Source: Litoreibacter halocynthiae (GTDB taxonomy: Bacteria; Pseudomonadota; Alphaproteobacteria; Rhodobacterales; Rhodobacteraceae). Taken from it: DNA of 64,000 bases. The stretch lies in assembly GCF_004365635.1 (NCBI RefSeq), contig NZ_SOBH01000002.1, positions 186,001-250,000 of the forward strand, given 5' to 3'. The translations under genes were made by a program, and so were the position numbers. A model generated the notes under the pieces. That model worked only from the letters and a program-made list of their open reading frames with translations, made no database searches and was not told the origin of the DNA. This document shows positions 1 through 10,288 of the stretch, in pieces; the first letter of the stretch is position 1; every line of letters starts with the position of its first letter.

Positions 1-1675
1 TCGTGTGGTTGTCGGGGGCCATGTAGATGGCACCCTGCCCCGGCAGCGCGGCTTCACCTTCGCCGCCTTCAACGTCGCCCTCCTCGGAGGTGGCAGCGAC
101 CGCAGCCATGCTCAGGGTCTCGGGATTTACCAGCGCATGTTGCTCGCCTTGGGTAATGCCAAAGAACTTCTCAACGTCGTGGTGATCACCGAAGAACGGC
201 TTGAAGAACACCATCCCCGAGAACACTGCGCCGATCGCCAGAACACCCAGCGGGATCAGCATGGTTTTCGGGCTTTCATGGGCGTGCTCATGGGTGTGCT
301 TGTCGCCCCGCTCGGTGCCGAAGAACGTCATGAACATCAGACGCCACGAATAGAACGAGGTGAACACAGCCGCGATAACCAGCAGCCAGAACGCGTAGCC
401 GGAGCCACCGCCCCATGCGCTTTCGATGATCGCGTCCTTGGACAGGAAGCCAGCGAAACCGATATGGGTCAACGGGATGCCGACGCCGGTAATGGCCAGC
501 GTGCCGATCATCATCGCCCAGAACGTGTAGGGGATTTTCTTACGCAGGTTGCCGTAGTTGCGCATATCCTGCTCGTGGTGCATCGCGTGGATGACCGAGC
601 CCGCGCCAAGGAACAACATCGCCTTGAAGAACGCGTGTGTCAGCAGGTGGAACATGGCGACCGAGTAGACGCCAACGCCCGCCGCCACAAACATATAGCC
701 CAGCTGCGAGCAGGTCGAATACGCAATCACGCGTTTGATGTCGTTTTGCACAAGGCCCACGGTCGCCGCAAAGAACGCGGTGGAGGCACCGATGATCACG
801 ATGAAGGCCTTGGCCTCTGGCGCGAACTCGATCAGCGGCGACATGCGGCAAACGAGGAACACACCCGCCGTCACCATGGTCGCGGCGTGGATCAGGGCCG
901 ACACAGGGGTCGGGCCTTCCATCGCGTCCGGCAACCACGTGTGCAGGAACAATTGCGCAGATTTGCCCATCGCACCGATGAACAGCAGGAATGCCAGCAG
1001 GTTGGCGGCGTTCCATTCCGTCCACAAGAAGTGCAATTGCGTCTCGGCCAGCGTCGGGGCGGCCTCGAAAATGTCGGAGAAGTTGATGCTGTCGGTCAGG
1101 AAAAACAGCCCCATGATACCAAGCGCGAAGCCGAAGTCACCCACTCGGTTGACCACAAACGCCTTGATCGCGGCGGCATTGGCCGACGGCTTTTTATAGT
1201 AGAAGCCGATCAACAGATACGACGCGACGCCCACGCCTTCCCAGCCAAAGAACATCTGGACCAAGTTGTCCGAGGTCACCAGCATCAGCATCGTAAAGGT
1301 AAAGAACGACAGGTAGGCAAAGAAGCGCGGCTTGTAGCTGACGCCTTCGCCGAAGTGCTCGTCATGGGCCATGTAGCCGAAGGAATACAGGTGCACGAGG
1401 CTCGACACCGTGGTCACCACGATCAGCATGATCGTCGTCAACCGGTCCATACGAATGGACCAAGACGTGTCCAACGTGCCGGACTGGATCCAGCGCATGA
1501 TTTCAATGGTTTCCGTCGTCCCGTCAAAGGTCAGGAAGACAATCCAGCTGAGCAAAGCCGACAGGAACAATAGCCCCGTTGCAATGATGCAGCCCGCCTG
1601 CTCGCCGATGAACTTCCAGCCGAAGCCGCAGATCAAGGCACCGATCAGAGGGCCAAAAAGGATGATGGTTTCCAT
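1..1675 (-). CDS. nuoL: NADH-quinone oxidoreductase subunit L (partial, C-terminus cut by window edge)
   Basis: This is an antiporter-like, proton-pumping membrane subunit of respiratory complex I. About 558 codons are visible. The ATG at 1675 encodes [17 protein letters not shown] and follows the nuoK stop by 6 nt. The ND5/NuoL signature [19 protein letters not shown] is present, and translation still reads in frame ([13 protein letters not shown]) at base 1, so the C-terminal transmembrane and lateral-helix part lies outside the window. Hydrophobic helices run throughout. It is the last nuo gene seen here; nuoM and nuoN would be expected further left. There is no sign of damage in the visible part. 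Confidence 0.97.
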   Translation of the reverse strand, partial: METIILFGPLIGALICGFGWKFIGEQAGCIIATGLLFLSALLSWIVFLTFDGTTETIEIMRWIQSGTLDTSWSIRMDRLTTIMLIVVTTVSSLVHLYSFGYMAHDEHFGEGVSYKPRFFAYLSFFTFTMLMLVTSDNLVQMFFGWEGVGVASYLLIGFYYKKPSANAAAIKAFVVNRVGDFGFALGIMGLFFLTDSINFSDIFEAAPTLAETQLHFLWTEWNAANLLAFLLFIGAMGKSAQLFLHTWLPDAMEGPTPVSALIHAATMVTAGVFLVCRMSPLIEFAPEAKAFIVIIGASTAFFAATVGLVQNDIKRVIAYSTCSQLGYMFVAAGVGVYSVAMFHLLTHAFFKAMLFLGAGSVIHAMHHEQDMRNYGNLRKKIPYTFWAMMIGTLAITGVGIPLTHIGFAGFLSKDAIIESAWGGGSGYAFWLLVIAAVFTSFYSWRLMFMTFFGTERGDKHTHEHAHESPKTMLIPLGVLAIGAVFSGMVFFKPFFGDHHDVEKFFGITQGEQHALVNPETLSMAAVAATSEEGDVEGGEGEAALPGQGAIYMAPDNHT

Positions 1676-1681
1676 AGTGAC

Positions 1682-1987
1682 TTAGCCCTTCATCACGTTG
1701 ACGTCTTCCACGGCGATGGAGCCGCGGGTTCGGAAGAAGCAGACCAGAATGGCCAGCCCGATTGCCGCCTCAGCCGCCGCGACCGTCAGCACGAACAAGG
1801 TAAATACCTGCCCTGCGAGGTCGCCGAGGTAGCTGGAGAAGGCCACGAAGTTGATATTCACCGCGAGCAACATCAGCTCGATAGACATCAAAATGATGAT
1901 GACGTTCTTGCGGTTCACGAAGATGCCGAAAATGCCGATGACGAACAACGCCGCCGCGACTGTGAGGTAGTGTTCAAGTCCGATCAT
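1682..1987 (-). CDS. nuoK: NADH-quinone oxidoreductase subunit K
   Basis: This is the small ND4L-type membrane subunit of complex I, 101 residues, the normal family length. Three transmembrane helices are readable (about residues 4-24, 28-50 and 60-84). The second contains the conserved acidic residue in [10 protein letters not shown], and the third carries an acidic residue in [11 protein letters not shown], as expected for the proton channel. The start ATG overlaps the stop of the upstream exported-protein gene by 4 nt (ATGA, 1984-1987), so translation is probably coupled. nuoL follows after 6 nt. Confidence 0.97.
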   Translation of the reverse strand: MIGLEHYLTVAAALFVIGIFGIFVNRKNVIIILMSIELMLLAVNINFVAFSSYLGDLAGQVFTLFVLTVAAAEAAIGLAILVCFFRTRGSIAVEDVNVMKG

Positions 1988-2463
1988 TTTGCATCTTTCT
2001 TGTAGGGTGTCTTGGACCCGACAGTGTCGGGAAAATAGGTCTGGCAGGCGCAGCTTTCGCGCTTCGAGGTGAGGCGCTTGGTCGGTACGCCCTGGTCACG
2101 CATTAGCGCTTGCAAGTCGCCCATGGTGTAAGGAGTCTTGGAGGCCAGCGCATCATACAGGGTAGCCGAAATTTCGCCGGAGTCTCTCGGGCCGGTCGAT
2201 TTCAGAGAATGTGGCTGCGACTTGCTCCGCAACACTTTGCCGCTAGGGCAATGCTCAAGGTAGAAATACGTGCGATCCGCCTTGTCATAGGTTGTGTAGG
2301 ATACGAACTGGTTGGGCCAATTGCCCGATGAGGCAATCTCGCGGCCCTCTGCCATGTCCCCGCTATATGCGCAAGGCGGCGGTGGCGGTGTCAGGCCAAA
2401 GGCCTGCCCCGCACACAGCGCGACAAGAGCGCTGGACAAAGTGATATGACGCGACGCGTGCAT
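1984..2463 (-). CDS. exported hypothetical protein between nuoJ and nuoK
   Basis: A 159-residue protein of unknown function. The N-terminus is a clear Sec signal peptide (hydrophobic stretch to about residue 23, likely cleavage after AFG), followed by a PPPPP run and CAYSGD. The mature part has several cysteines (LEHCPSG and [10 protein letters not shown] near the end), which suggests disulfides in the periplasm. It starts 5 nt after the nuoJ stop and overlaps nuoK by 4 nt, so it is cotranscribed with complex I genes. I do not recognise a named domain. Codon use resembles the neighbouring nuo genes, so it is probably a long-standing operon member. Confidence 0.8.
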   Translation of the reverse strand: MHASRHITLSSALVALCAGQAFGLTPPPPPCAYSGDMAEGREIASSGNWPNQFVSYTTYDKADRTYFYLEHCPSGKVLRSKSQPHSLKSTGPRDSGEISATLYDALASKTPYTMGDLQALMRDQGVPTKRLTSKRESCACQTYFPDTVGSKTPYKKDAK

Positions 2464-2468
2464 TCGAC

Positions 2469-3083
2469 TTACAACCCCTGCCCCGGTTTGACGTCTTTCA
2501 GCTCCATCTGCTCCGCAGGGTCGCGGTAGATTTGGCTGAGCACGTTCTGGCGTTTGATGTCCGGACGGTGGCGCAGGGTCAGCACGATGGCGCCGATCAT
2601 CGCGACCAGCAGGATCAGGCCCGCTGCCTGGAACAGGTAGATGTATTTGGTGTAGATCAGCAGGCCCAAGGCCGCCGTGTTGTGGGTCTCTTCCAGTGCG
2701 GGGGCCACCGCGTCACGCAGCGCAGTCGCGTTTTCCGCGCCTGTCCACGTGCCAAAGACCAACGCCAGTTCCATCAACAAAATAACGCCGATCAGCCCTG
2801 CGAGCGGTACGAATTTGGCCAGCTCTCCGCGCAGCTCCGCGAAGTTCACGTCCAGCATCATCACTACGAACAGGAACAACACTGCGACCGCGCCGACGTA
2901 GACGATAATCATCAGCATGGCGACGAACTCCGCCCCCAGCAAAACGAACAACCCCGCCGAGGACAGGAACGCTAGGATCAGCCACAACACCGAGTGCACG
3001 GGGTTGCGCGACACCACGACGAACAGGCCGGCCGTCACGACCGTAATTGCAAACAGATAGAATGCGAAATCAGCGAAACCCAT
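2469..3083 (-). CDS. nuoJ: NADH-quinone oxidoreductase subunit J
   Basis: An ND6-type membrane subunit of complex I, 204 residues, typical for alphaproteobacteria. Five hydrophobic helices are visible. The third includes the ND6 signature [20 protein letters not shown], which holds the pi-bulge and conserved Tyr/Gly residues. A soluble tail ([18 protein letters not shown]) ends the protein. The ATG at 3083 shares one base with the stop of the upstream carboxymuconolactone decarboxylase-like gene (TGATG arrangement), so the two are tightly linked in translation. Confidence 0.97.
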   Translation of the reverse strand: MGFADFAFYLFAITVVTAGLFVVVSRNPVHSVLWLILAFLSSAGLFVLLGAEFVAMLMIIVYVGAVAVLFLFVVMMLDVNFAELRGELAKFVPLAGLIGVILLMELALVFGTWTGAENATALRDAVAPALEETHNTAALGLLIYTKYIYLFQAAGLILLVAMIGAIVLTLRHRPDIKRQNVLSQIYRDPAEQMELKDVKPGQGL

Positions 3084-3484
3084 CAGTCTTTTCCTTCTCC
3101 GTCCAGCACCTCTGTCGCCAGCTCCATCGCTTTCGACATGGCCGGAACGCCGCCAAACATCGCCGCTTGGGCAATGGTTTCGGCAATCTCTTGTTTCGTG
3201 GCACCCGCCTCAACAAGGTGGCGCACGGTGATCCTGATCTGGCTTTCGGCCTGCGCGCCCTGAATGGTCAGGCCGGACAAGGTCAGCAACAGGCGGGTCT
3301 TGGCGTCGAGACCCTCGGGGCTCACCCCTTTGCCCATGAACTGCTCCATCATCTCGGCAGACATGGTGGGCATCATGTTCTCGAAGCCTTTCGGCGTGAA
3401 CGCCTCCAGCGCGGGGTTCATGGTCTTCGCCATGTCCTGGCCCATTTTCATCATGGCCTCGAAGGGGTTGTTGGGGTCAGACAT
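3083..3484 (-). CDS. carboxymuconolactone decarboxylase-like (AhpD-fold) protein in the nuo operon
   Basis: I place the start at the ATG at 3484 ([15 protein letters not shown]), giving 133 residues; a longer reading to 3532 would run into the upstream gene. The second half ([19 protein letters not shown], then [19 protein letters not shown] and [10 protein letters not shown]) matches the carboxymuconolactone decarboxylase alpha-helical fold. No CxxC motif is present, so a peroxidase of the AhpD type is unlikely. The Met-rich N-terminal 45 residues are unusual. The gene overlaps the preceding ORF by 8 nt and nuoJ by 1 nt. Its role beside complex I is unknown. Confidence 0.82.
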   Translation of the reverse strand: MSDPNNPFEAMMKMGQDMAKTMNPALEAFTPKGFENMMPTMSAEMMEQFMGKGVSPEGLDAKTRLLLTLSGLTIQGAQAESQIRITVRHLVEAGATKQEIAETIAQAAMFGGVPAMSKAMELATEVLDGEGKD

Positions 3485-4007
3485 TGGCTTCTCCATCTTC
3501 GGGGTACATGGTGATTTCGAACGTGCCATCACCGGTTATTTCGATCCATTCGCCAGGATTACGATCCTTGGCAGCGACGACCGAGCTTTGAACCTTGGAC
3601 GTGATCTCCAGAAACTCGGAGCGCGTCGCAAGCTCGCCTGTCATGGTGCCATAAAACGGGCTTGAATCGTCCGTGATCACGGCGAGCGCTTTCGCCGCTA
3701 GATCAACCACGCCATCGGTATCGCGCAACTCTTCGGCAAGTGGCGTGACGGCGCGCATCAGCTTTTCGTCAAGGACGGACGGCAACTCGCCATGGCTGAC
3801 GGCGACCGCATCCGCGGCGACAACGGCTGTAATCACCTGTCCTTCATACATGTCGCGTGTGACACCTTCCGAGACGATCACGCCGTTGCTCTCCGACAGG
3901 ACAGCATCGAGCGTGCCGATGGCAAACTCGGCACCCATGTCTTCGATCATGTCGACCAAGTCATCCAGAATGCTGGGGTCAAAGGGATATGTGGCGTGGG
4001 TGCTCAT
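3477..4007 (-). CDS. DUF4259-like hypothetical protein between nuoI and the CMD gene
   Basis: A 176-residue, acidic, soluble-looking protein. The start is set at 4007 ([14 protein letters not shown]), which forms a 4-nt ATGA overlap with the nuoI stop; the reading extended to 4055 would overlap nuoI by 52 nt. The order of segments (TLDAVLSE, then a helical [14 protein letters not shown] region, then [20 protein letters not shown]) recalls DUF4259 proteins, but this is a weak recollection and not a firm assignment. No signal peptide or membrane segment is present. Function unknown; it is cotranscribed with complex I genes. Confidence 0.75.
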   Translation of the reverse strand: MSTHATYPFDPSILDDLVDMIEDMGAEFAIGTLDAVLSESNGVIVSEGVTRDMYEGQVITAVVAADAVAVSHGELPSVLDEKLMRAVTPLAEELRDTDGVVDLAAKALAVITDDSSPFYGTMTGELATRSEFLEITSKVQSSVVAAKDRNPGEWIEITGDGTFEITMYPEDGEANV

Positions 4008-4495
4008 CTGTAAGGGGCATCCATTTCCAGATTGTGGGCAATTGCGGATTCCCAACGGTCACCATTCTCCAGCAGCTTTTCCTTATCGTAGAACAGCTCT
4101 TCACGGGTCTCGGTGGCGAACTCGAAATTCGGGCCTTCGACAATCGCATCCACCGGGCAGGCTTCCTGACAGAAGCCGCAATAGATGCATTTCGTCATGT
4201 CGATATCGTAGCGGGTGGTGCGGCGCGAGCCGTCGTCGCGCGGCTCCGCGTCGATGGTTATGGCTTGGGCAGGGCAAACTGCCTCGCACAGCTTGCACGC
4301 GATGCAGCGCTCTTCGCCATTGGGATAGCGGCGCAAGGCGTGCTCACCGCGAAAGCGCGGGGACAAAGGCCCCTTCTCGTGCGGGTAGTTCAAGGTCGCT
4401 TTGGGCGCGAAGAAATACTTCAGCCCCAGCTGCATGCCTTTGAACATGTCCATCAGCAGGAAGTATTTGGCACGACGGCCGAAACTCACGCTCAT
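4004..4495 (-). CDS. nuoI: NADH-quinone oxidoreductase subunit I (two 4Fe-4S ferredoxin)
   Basis: The peripheral-arm subunit that carries clusters N6a and N6b and passes electrons toward NuoB. It is 163 residues, the usual length. Both cluster motifs are intact: [14 protein letters not shown] at about residues 60-73 and [16 protein letters not shown] at about 99-114. The N-terminal amphipathic helix ([19 protein letters not shown]) would lie on the membrane. A GGGAGAG ribosome site sits just upstream of the ATG at 4495. It follows the methyltransferase-like gene after 25 nt. Confidence 0.97.
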   Translation of the reverse strand: MSVSFGRRAKYFLLMDMFKGMQLGLKYFFAPKATLNYPHEKGPLSPRFRGEHALRRYPNGEERCIACKLCEAVCPAQAITIDAEPRDDGSRRTTRYDIDMTKCIYCGFCQEACPVDAIVEGPNFEFATETREELFYDKEKLLENGDRWESAIAHNLEMDAPYR

Positions 4496-4520
4496 TTCAT
4501 CTCTCCCGTAAGGCGGCGCA

Positions 4521-5246
4521 TCATGCGTCGGCCCATTTCATTTGGTAGTCGCTCTGCAATGCGGATCCGGTCCGCGCTTTTGCAGTCGTCTTTTCAATCT
4601 CGTAATGCAGATACATGCGGCCTTCGGGGATCATCCCCTTCAGGCGCAACCTGCGTCCGGTTTCAGCGGCGTCCGGAAAGTTCAGCGGCTTCGCCGTCCC
4701 CGGTATTTTGTGGATGCCCGCACAAATATGCACGAGGCACTGGCATTTGCGCTTCCAGAATGTCCACACCAGCTCTGGCGAGAACTGGTACATGCCATGC
4801 CCGACCCAGCCGTTCATCCCGTTAGCAGACACAAACCGCCCACCGGGCTTCAGCATCTTGTAGACGTTTTCCAACGCCTGAGGGACGTTGAACACATGCT
4901 CGATGGTGCCGCCATCGAATATGAAGTCGAATTCATTGTGCAGCTTCGCTGGCACCGGCTCGTTCAGGTCTTGCTCGATCACGGGGCCTTCATAAGGCGC
5001 GTAATCCATCGTCTCGATCTCACCCAGACCAAGATTGCGGAACAAGGTCTCGGCGTAGCCGTCTTCCTGCAGGAAGTGGAACCGCTTTTCCTCGATCCCC
5101 GCACGGCGCAGGGCTTTCTCGTAGGACTTGGCAAAGGGCGGCTCGATCTTGAACCCCTGACGGCCCAGCATCAACGACCGGCCCGAAGGCCGGAAGCGGG
5201 TGGAGAGATCCACCAATTGCTGAAACAGGGTGCAGTCGACGCCCAT
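4521..5246 (-). CDS. class I methyltransferase-like protein between nuoH and nuoI
   Basis: A 241-residue soluble protein. The central part ([19 protein letters not shown] followed by [16 protein letters not shown]) matches motif IV and the post-motif region of class I SAM-dependent methyltransferases, and [18 protein letters not shown] fits the motif II/III area. A canonical glycine-rich motif I is not obvious; LMLGRQG near residue 26 may replace it, so activity is uncertain. It starts 4 nt after the nuoH stop and so belongs to the operon. Known complex I methyltransferases (NDUFAF5/NDUFAF7 types) are only distantly similar as far as I can judge. The target could be a Nuo subunit, or the gene may be an unrelated passenger. 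Confidence 0.75.
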   Translation of the reverse strand: MGVDCTLFQQLVDLSTRFRPSGRSLMLGRQGFKIEPPFAKSYEKALRRAGIEEKRFHFLQEDGYAETLFRNLGLGEIETMDYAPYEGPVIEQDLNEPVPAKLHNEFDFIFDGGTIEHVFNVPQALENVYKMLKPGGRFVSANGMNGWVGHGMYQFSPELVWTFWKRKCQCLVHICAGIHKIPGTAKPLNFPDAAETGRRLRLKGMIPEGRMYLHYEIEKTTAKARTGSALQSDYQMKWADA

Positions 5247-5250
5247 TGAG

Positions 5251-6288
5251 TTAACCCCCTACTGCCCAGCGGGCATAGGCCCCGCCAAAAGCACCGTATT
5301 GCGCGAAGAAGGCCACCAGAACGACCCAGCCCAGCGACAGCGGCAGGAACACTTTCCAGCCGATGCGCATCAACTGGTCGTAGCGGTAGCGCGGCACGAT
5401 GGCCTTCACCATGGCGAACATGAAGAAGAAGAACGCCATTTTGCCAACCATCCACAACGGGCCATCCGGCAGGAACGGGATCGGGGACAGCCAGCCGCCG
5501 AAGAACAGCAGCGAGATCAGCGCGCACATCAGGAAGATGGCGATGTATTCGCCGGCCATGAACAGCAAAAACGGGGTTGAGGAGTATTCAACCTGATAGC
5601 CCGCAACAAGCTCCGACTCCGCTTCCGGAAGGTCGAACGGCGGGCGGTTTGTCTCGGCCAAGGCGCTGATAAAGAACAGGAAGACCATCGGGAAATGCGG
5701 CAACCAGTACCAGCTGAAGAAGCCGTAATCACCGTCTTGCGCCCGCACGATATCTCCGAAATTCAACGATCCGGTGGACAGCACGACGCCGATAATGATC
5801 AGCCCGATGGAGACCTCGTAGGAAATCATCTGCGCCGCAGAGCGCAGGCAGCCAAGGAACGGATATTTGGAGTTGGACGCCCAGCCCCCCATGATCACGC
5901 CGTAAACCTCAAGCGAGCCAATGGCGAAAATATACAGGATGGCGACGTTCAGATCGGCCAGAACCCATGTGTCGTTGAACGGGATCACCGCCCACGAGAT
6001 GATCGCCAGCACGAAGGCCAGCATCGGGGCCAGCATGAACACGAACTTGTCGGCCCCTGCGGGAATAACGATCTCTTTGACCACATATTTCAGCGCATCG
6101 GCCACCGATTGCAGCAACCCGAAGACCCCGACCACGTTCGGGCCACGCCGCATTTGCACGGCGGCCCAGATTTTCCGGTCGCCATAAACCAAAAACAGCA
6201 GCGAGATCATCACGAAGGCGATCATTGCCAGGCATTGGGCGACGATGATCAGGGTGATCCCCAGTCCAGATGAAAGAAATTCAGCCAT
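5251..6288 (-). CDS. nuoH: NADH-quinone oxidoreductase subunit H
   Basis: The ND1-type membrane subunit that forms the quinone channel together with NuoB and NuoD. It is 345 residues with eight hydrophobic helices. Signature stretches are [20 protein letters not shown] and, later, [19 protein letters not shown], the quinone-site loop rich in acidic residues. The start [15 protein letters not shown] at 6288 follows the lipoprotein gene stop by 6 nt. No unusual features. Confidence 0.98.
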   Translation of the reverse strand: MAEFLSSGLGITLIIVAQCLAMIAFVMISLLFLVYGDRKIWAAVQMRRGPNVVGVFGLLQSVADALKYVVKEIVIPAGADKFVFMLAPMLAFVLAIISWAVIPFNDTWVLADLNVAILYIFAIGSLEVYGVIMGGWASNSKYPFLGCLRSAAQMISYEVSIGLIIIGVVLSTGSLNFGDIVRAQDGDYGFFSWYWLPHFPMVFLFFISALAETNRPPFDLPEAESELVAGYQVEYSSTPFLLFMAGEYIAIFLMCALISLLFFGGWLSPIPFLPDGPLWMVGKMAFFFFMFAMVKAIVPRYRYDQLMRIGWKVFLPLSLGWVVLVAFFAQYGAFGGAYARWAVGG

Positions 6289-6294
6289 GGTCCC

Positions 6295-6684
6295 TCAAAC
6301 TGTTGGTATGCCGGTCTCGGCACATTCTGCGACGGCCACTTCGGCGTCGATTGTTTGCAATCCGTCGGGTAGTGCAGCCGAGATGGTGTAAACCGCATCT
6401 CCGGCCCAAAGGCCACCCTCTTCCTGTACGTTTGTGCGCACATGTCGCGCAAATCCGAAGCCCCGGATCAACGCATACTGCGCCGCCGCGCATTTTCCGT
6501 AATCCGCCACATCCGCTTTGGTCCGCGCACCCCTCATCCGCACCAGAAAGCTGACGAGGTCATCGTCAAGCCGTCTGGTCTCGATGCCAAGGTAGTCCGG
6601 CGCAAAATAGTCCTGCGACGGGTCCTCGGTCGGGGTGCAGGCCGCTAGCATGGCTGCCCCCAGAAAGGATATGCGCGTGCGCAT
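6295..6684 (-). CDS. small lipoprotein between nuoG and nuoH
   Basis: A 129-residue putative lipoprotein. The signal peptide MRTRISFLGAAMLAAC ends in an LAAC lipobox, so the mature protein would start at Cys16. The mature part has one cysteine in a predicted helix (KCAAAQYALIRGFGF) and one in a late strand (EVAVAECAE). The lipoprotein genes at 9606-9947 and 9944-10288 share this helix-Cys/late-strand-Cys layout and may be distant paralogues. It is packed between nuoG (6 nt gap) and nuoH (6 nt gap). Function unknown. Confidence 0.8.
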   Translation of the reverse strand: MRTRISFLGAAMLAACTPTEDPSQDYFAPDYLGIETRRLDDDLVSFLVRMRGARTKADVADYGKCAAAQYALIRGFGFARHVRTNVQEEGGLWAGDAVYTISAALPDGLQTIDAEVAVAECAETGIPTV

Positions 6685-6690
6685 GTCACG

Positions 6691-8700
6691 TTACTCCGCA
6701 GCCATCGGGGCGCTGGCCCGCGCTTTGGCGTTTGCCGACAGCTCGGCCATCAATTCAGACGCACGGGCGATCGGGTTGGTCAGGTAGAAATCGGTCAGGG
6801 CGTGGCGGAAGTCGGCCTTGCCCATTTTCTTGGCCGGCAGCGGTGTCCATGCGTTCTCTGGCACGATGTCGACACCCGCCAGATGCGGAACTTCGGCGAC
6901 CAGCGCCTGACGCAGTTGCGCCAGTGTGTCGTAAGGCAGTGTCGTTCCCAATTCGGCGGACAGCGCCCGCAGGATGGCCCAGTTGTCTTTCGCCTCGCCC
7001 GGAGCAAACCCCGCACGCAGCGCCAGTTGTGGCCGCCCTTCGGTGTTCACGAACAGCGCTTGTTCTTCGGTATAGGCAGCACCCGGCAGGATGATGTCGG
7101 CACGATGCGCGCCGCGATCCCCGTGGGAGCCTTGGTAAATCACGAACGGACCCGCATCGATGTCGATCTCGTCGGCGCCAAGGTTGTAGATCACCTCGGC
7201 ATCCTTGATCCCGTCCATGCCGGCGTCATTCGTACAGCCCACATCCATCGCGCCAACGCGGCCAGCGGCGGTGTGCAGCACCATGAACTTGGCGTTTCCG
7301 GCCTCGGCCAGTTGCATCGCGGCGCCCAGAACAGCCTCGCCATCAGCTTCCTGCAACGCGCCCTGGCCGATGATCGTCACACCGGCTTGCTCGCTTGCGT
7401 TGTCCATCTCGGCGACCTTCGCCAAGGCGGCGCGGTCGGTGCCCAGATGGGTGTACTCGAAGCTCAGGTCCAGCTTCGGCCCGATCACGCCAACGGTCGC
7501 GCCAGCCAGATAGGCCTTGCGAATACGCGCATGAAGCACGGGGGCCTCGATCTCTGGGTTGGTGCCGATCAGCAGGATCATTTTGGCGGTGTCGATATCC
7601 TCGATACGCGCGGTGCCGACATAGCCGGAGCGGTTGCCCGCAGGCAGTTTCGCGCCATCGGTGCGGCATTCCACAACGCCACCTTGGCCTTCGATCAGTT
7701 GTTTCAAGGCAAACGCGGCCTCCACAGGGGCCAGATCGCCCACCAGACCGGCAAGTTTCTTGCCTTTCATCGCGGTGGCAGCGGCTTCCAAAGCCTCGCC
7801 CCAGCCCGCTTTGCGCAGCTTGCCGTTTTCACGAATATAAGGCGTGTCGAGACGCTGGCGGCGCAAGCCGTCCCAAACGAAACGGGTCTTGTCGGAAATC
7901 CATTCCTCGTTCACGCCGTCATGGTTGCGCGGCAAAAAGCGCATGACTTCGCGGCCTTTAGTGTCCACGCGGATGCTGGAGCCAAGCGCGTCCATCACGT
8001 CGATGCTCTCGGTTTTGGACAGCTCCCACGGGCGCGCCGTAAAGGCGTAAGGCTTTGATACCAAAGCCCCAACGGGGCACAGGTCAATGATGTTGCCCTG
8101 CATGTTGGAGTCTAGGGTCTGGCCCAGATAGGACGTAATCTCCGCATCCTCGCCACGGCCCGTTTGGCCCATTTGCGTGATGCCCGCGACTTCTGTCGTG
8201 AAGCGCACGCAGCGGGTGCAGGAAATGCAGCGGGTCATATGGGTCTCGACCAGCGGGCCAAGGTCCAGATCATCCGTCGCGCGTTTTGGCTCGCGGTAGC
8301 GGGAGAAGTCCACGCCATATGCCATCGCCTGATCTTGCAGATCGCATTCGCCGCCTTGGTCGCAAATCGGGCAATCCAGCGGGTGGTTGATCAGCAGGAA
8401 CTCCATCACCCCTTCGCGGGCCTTCTTGACCATCGGCGAGTTGGTTTTCACCACAGGCGGCTGGCCTTCCGGTCCGGGGCGCAGGTCGCGCACCTGCATC
8501 GCGCAGGACGCGGCAGGCTTCGGCGGGCCGCCGACGACTTCGACCAGACACATGCGGCAGTTGCCGGCAATGGTCAGGCGCTCGTGATAACAAAAACGCG
8601 GCACTTCGACGCCCGCTTGCTCACACGCTTGGATCAGGGTCATCGCCCCGTCACACTCGACCTCTTTGCCGTCGATGATTACTTTTTTCAGGTCGCTCAT
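6691..8700 (-). CDS. nuoG: NADH-quinone oxidoreductase subunit G
   Basis: The large iron-sulfur subunit of the peripheral arm, 669 residues, short and of the alphaproteobacterial/mitochondrial (75 kDa) type. The N-terminal 2Fe-2S ferredoxin domain has [15 protein letters not shown]; next come the His-Cys 4Fe-4S motif ([18 protein letters not shown]) and a two-cluster domain ([10 protein letters not shown], then CPVGAL). A degenerate molybdopterin-oxidoreductase-like domain follows. The start [16 protein letters not shown] at 8700 is 3 nt from the stop of the DUF3291 gene. Confidence 0.98.
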   Translation of the reverse strand: MSDLKKVIIDGKEVECDGAMTLIQACEQAGVEVPRFCYHERLTIAGNCRMCLVEVVGGPPKPAASCAMQVRDLRPGPEGQPPVVKTNSPMVKKAREGVMEFLLINHPLDCPICDQGGECDLQDQAMAYGVDFSRYREPKRATDDLDLGPLVETHMTRCISCTRCVRFTTEVAGITQMGQTGRGEDAEITSYLGQTLDSNMQGNIIDLCPVGALVSKPYAFTARPWELSKTESIDVMDALGSSIRVDTKGREVMRFLPRNHDGVNEEWISDKTRFVWDGLRRQRLDTPYIRENGKLRKAGWGEALEAAATAMKGKKLAGLVGDLAPVEAAFALKQLIEGQGGVVECRTDGAKLPAGNRSGYVGTARIEDIDTAKMILLIGTNPEIEAPVLHARIRKAYLAGATVGVIGPKLDLSFEYTHLGTDRAALAKVAEMDNASEQAGVTIIGQGALQEADGEAVLGAAMQLAEAGNAKFMVLHTAAGRVGAMDVGCTNDAGMDGIKDAEVIYNLGADEIDIDAGPFVIYQGSHGDRGAHRADIILPGAAYTEEQALFVNTEGRPQLALRAGFAPGEAKDNWAILRALSAELGTTLPYDTLAQLRQALVAEVPHLAGVDIVPENAWTPLPAKKMGKADFRHALTDFYLTNPIARASELMAELSANAKARASAPMAAE

Positions 8701-8703
8701 GCG

Positions 8704-9189
8704 TTACTCCGCAGCCACTTGGCAGCCATGTGTTTTCCACATGGTCGCGTCTTTCAAATAGTCCCAGCCGAAGGCGTCGGGGCTGTCGCCCTGCTCCCGC
8801 AGCATCTCAAGTCTCTCCAGCGCCTCGTCCAGTGTCGGCTGGTGGCCTTCCGGCACCCACCACATGACGAAGTGCATTTTGCCCAGCACCTCGAACCACT
8901 CTTGGCGCTTTTCGTAGAATTTCTTGTGCAGCGTGCCCCAGACGAAGGTCTCCAACGCCTCGGCGCTTTCCCACACGGTCAGGTTCGGCACATAAAGCGG
9001 ATCGCCCGCTATCGCATGCTCGGTCGCGCCCGGCGAGCCGGAGCCTTCCAGCATCCACACGAAGCCGGGCATCCGTTTGCCCAGATTGTTGATCCGCTCG
9101 ATATTGTCGATGAACTCCGCCACGCGGGGGTCGCTCACCGGGGCGAGCAGTTTGCCGACGTTCAATTCTGCCAGATGGTGACCCTTCAT
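8704..9189 (-). CDS. DUF3291 domain protein in the nuo operon
   Basis: A 161-residue soluble protein starting at MKGHHLAELNVGKLLAPV (9189), where a 4-nt ATGA overlap with the upstream exported-protein gene fixes the start. DUF3291 features are clear: AELNVGKL at the start, the central MPGFVWMLEGSGSPGATE, YVPNLTVWESAEALETFVW, and the later FVMWWVPEGHQPTLDEAL. The family resembles monooxygenase/dabb-like ferredoxin folds, but no activity is established. It ends 3 nt before nuoG. A role in assembly or quinone chemistry would be speculation. Confidence 0.88.
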   Translation of the reverse strand: MKGHHLAELNVGKLLAPVSDPRVAEFIDNIERINNLGKRMPGFVWMLEGSGSPGATEHAIAGDPLYVPNLTVWESAEALETFVWGTLHKKFYEKRQEWFEVLGKMHFVMWWVPEGHQPTLDEALERLEMLREQGDSPDAFGWDYLKDATMWKTHGCQVAAE

Positions 9190-9599
9190 TGCGGCACCTC
9201 CACCAGCAAAAGCCCGATCTCGGTGCCTTCCGACATCTCGGAACGGCCAGCGGCACACACCAATTCACTTCCAGCGCCATCAAGCTGGTGCTTATCCATA
9301 AACGCCTGCTGGGCGGCGCCCAGTTCGGCATCGCCATTGTCCATACCAGCGGAGGGATCACTCGGGTCGAACCCGTCTTCTTCCAGCTGTGTGAACAGCT
9401 TCTCGGACGCTTTGACGATGGCCACAGGATCGACGCTCAACTCCGCGCAGGACAGCGCCAAGGCTTGCGCCGCAGAGGTCGCCACAAGCGCCGAGACGAA
9501 GTAGTCCGGCATCGGGCGCGTGTCGGCCATCGCAGGCACAGCCGCCAGAACGGCGGCGGTGGCGAGGGGCCCGAATTTCACTGCGCTCGACATTCTCAT
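9186..9599 (-). CDS. exported hypothetical protein between nuoF and nuoG (possibly DUF5333)
   Basis: A 137-residue protein with a Sec signal peptide (hydrophobic core ATAAVLAAVPAMA, likely cleavage before DTRPMPDYF). The mature part is acidic with two cysteines (ALSCAEL and SELVCAAG), which may pair. Among the small Rhodobacteraceae families known from nuo operons, DUF5333 is the best guess; I cannot confirm it here. The start may be the first ATG at 9599 or the second at 9593. The stop overlaps the DUF3291 gene start by 4 nt. Confidence 0.75.
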   Translation of the reverse strand: MRMSSAVKFGPLATAAVLAAVPAMADTRPMPDYFVSALVATSAAQALALSCAELSVDPVAIVKASEKLFTQLEEDGFDPSDPSAGMDNGDAELGAAQQAFMDKHQLDGAGSELVCAAGRSEMSEGTEIGLLLVEVPQ

Positions 9600-9605
9600 T
9601 CCATT

Positions 9606-9947
9606 CTACCGCGCGGTGCAACGCGCGTTAAAAACCAGCTTGTCACCGTCTTGGGTGAAGGCCCAATCCTCGCTGACGGGACTCATCCGCCAGTCAGCAT
9701 CAGAGCCACCATAGTTCAGCAGGCAATATTTCGTCGCCTCGAATCGCACGCTCTCGCGCACCGCTTCAACGCCAGCCCCTTTGTTCGCCACGGAAATGGT
9801 GACGTCGCGCTTGTCCTCGCCCGTGGACAGCTTTGCCTTGAACGGCAATTCCCGCTCGCTGGCGGCGTTACGCGACTTGTCACGGCTGAGACGCGCGCAA
9901 GAGGCTGTCGCAAACACCAGCGATATGATGAGCAAAAGCCGGATCAT
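9606..9947 (-). CDS. small lipoprotein between nuoF and nuoG (second of three exported proteins)
   Basis: 113 residues. [20 protein letters not shown] is a lipoprotein signal with an acceptable lipobox (TASC, less common than LxxC). After a basic linker there is a strand-rich domain, a helix with one cysteine (FEATKYCLLNYG) and a C-terminal strand with a second cysteine (LVFNARCTAR at the very end). The stop is 6 nt before the next gene. The start overlaps the upstream lipoprotein gene by 4 nt. No known domain is recognised. Confidence 0.75.
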   Translation of the reverse strand: MIRLLLIISLVFATASCARLSRDKSRNAASERELPFKAKLSTGEDKRDVTISVANKGAGVEAVRESVRFEATKYCLLNYGGSDADWRMSPVSEDWAFTQDGDKLVFNARCTAR

Positions 9948-10288
9948 GTTTTCAACCTTGATCCGTCAATGACCTGATCGCTTTGCAACACGCCAACACA
10001 GAAGATGTTAACGGTCAGCAACCCGTCCTTGCGGGTGCGGGTGTCGGGAATGGCGCTTTCGCCTTCACGGCAGGCGATTTCCATCGCGCGCAGCACAGCG
10101 CGGTTCTCGTCAGCGGTCGGGATCGCAGCACCGTCCTTGTAGCGCAAGACAACGCGGGTCGTGTCAGCGGCACGCGCGGCTTCGACGATCTCGAGCGGCG
10201 GGCCTTTGGGCTTCTCGGACACCGGACCGGGAGGAACACAGGCAGCCAGAACAGCGACGGCGGGGATGAGGAACAGAGCGCGCATCAT
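9944..10288 (-). CDS. small lipoprotein immediately downstream of nuoF
   Basis: 114 residues starting at [17 protein letters not shown], with a strong LAAC lipobox. The start at 10288 is set by the ATGATG overlap with the nuoF stop (TGA at 10285-10287). The mature part has a proline-rich linker, a strand ([11 protein letters not shown]), a helix with one cysteine ([11 protein letters not shown]) and a strand with another ([10 protein letters not shown]). The layout matches the lipoproteins at 9606 and 6295. It probably sits in the inner or outer membrane facing the periplasm. Function unknown. Confidence 0.75.
   Translation of the reverse strand: MMRALFLIPAVAVLAACVPPGPVSEKPKGPPLEIVEAARAADTTRVVLRYKDGAAIPTADENRAVLRAMEIACREGESAIPDTRTRKDGLLTVNIFCVGVLQSDQVIDGSRLKT

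Noticed and set aside
5-1573. 522-codon plus-strand frame at the left edge
   Set aside because: It is antisense to nuoL, whose NuoL signature on the minus strand is clear. The plus frame has low-complexity His/Arg/Gln content.
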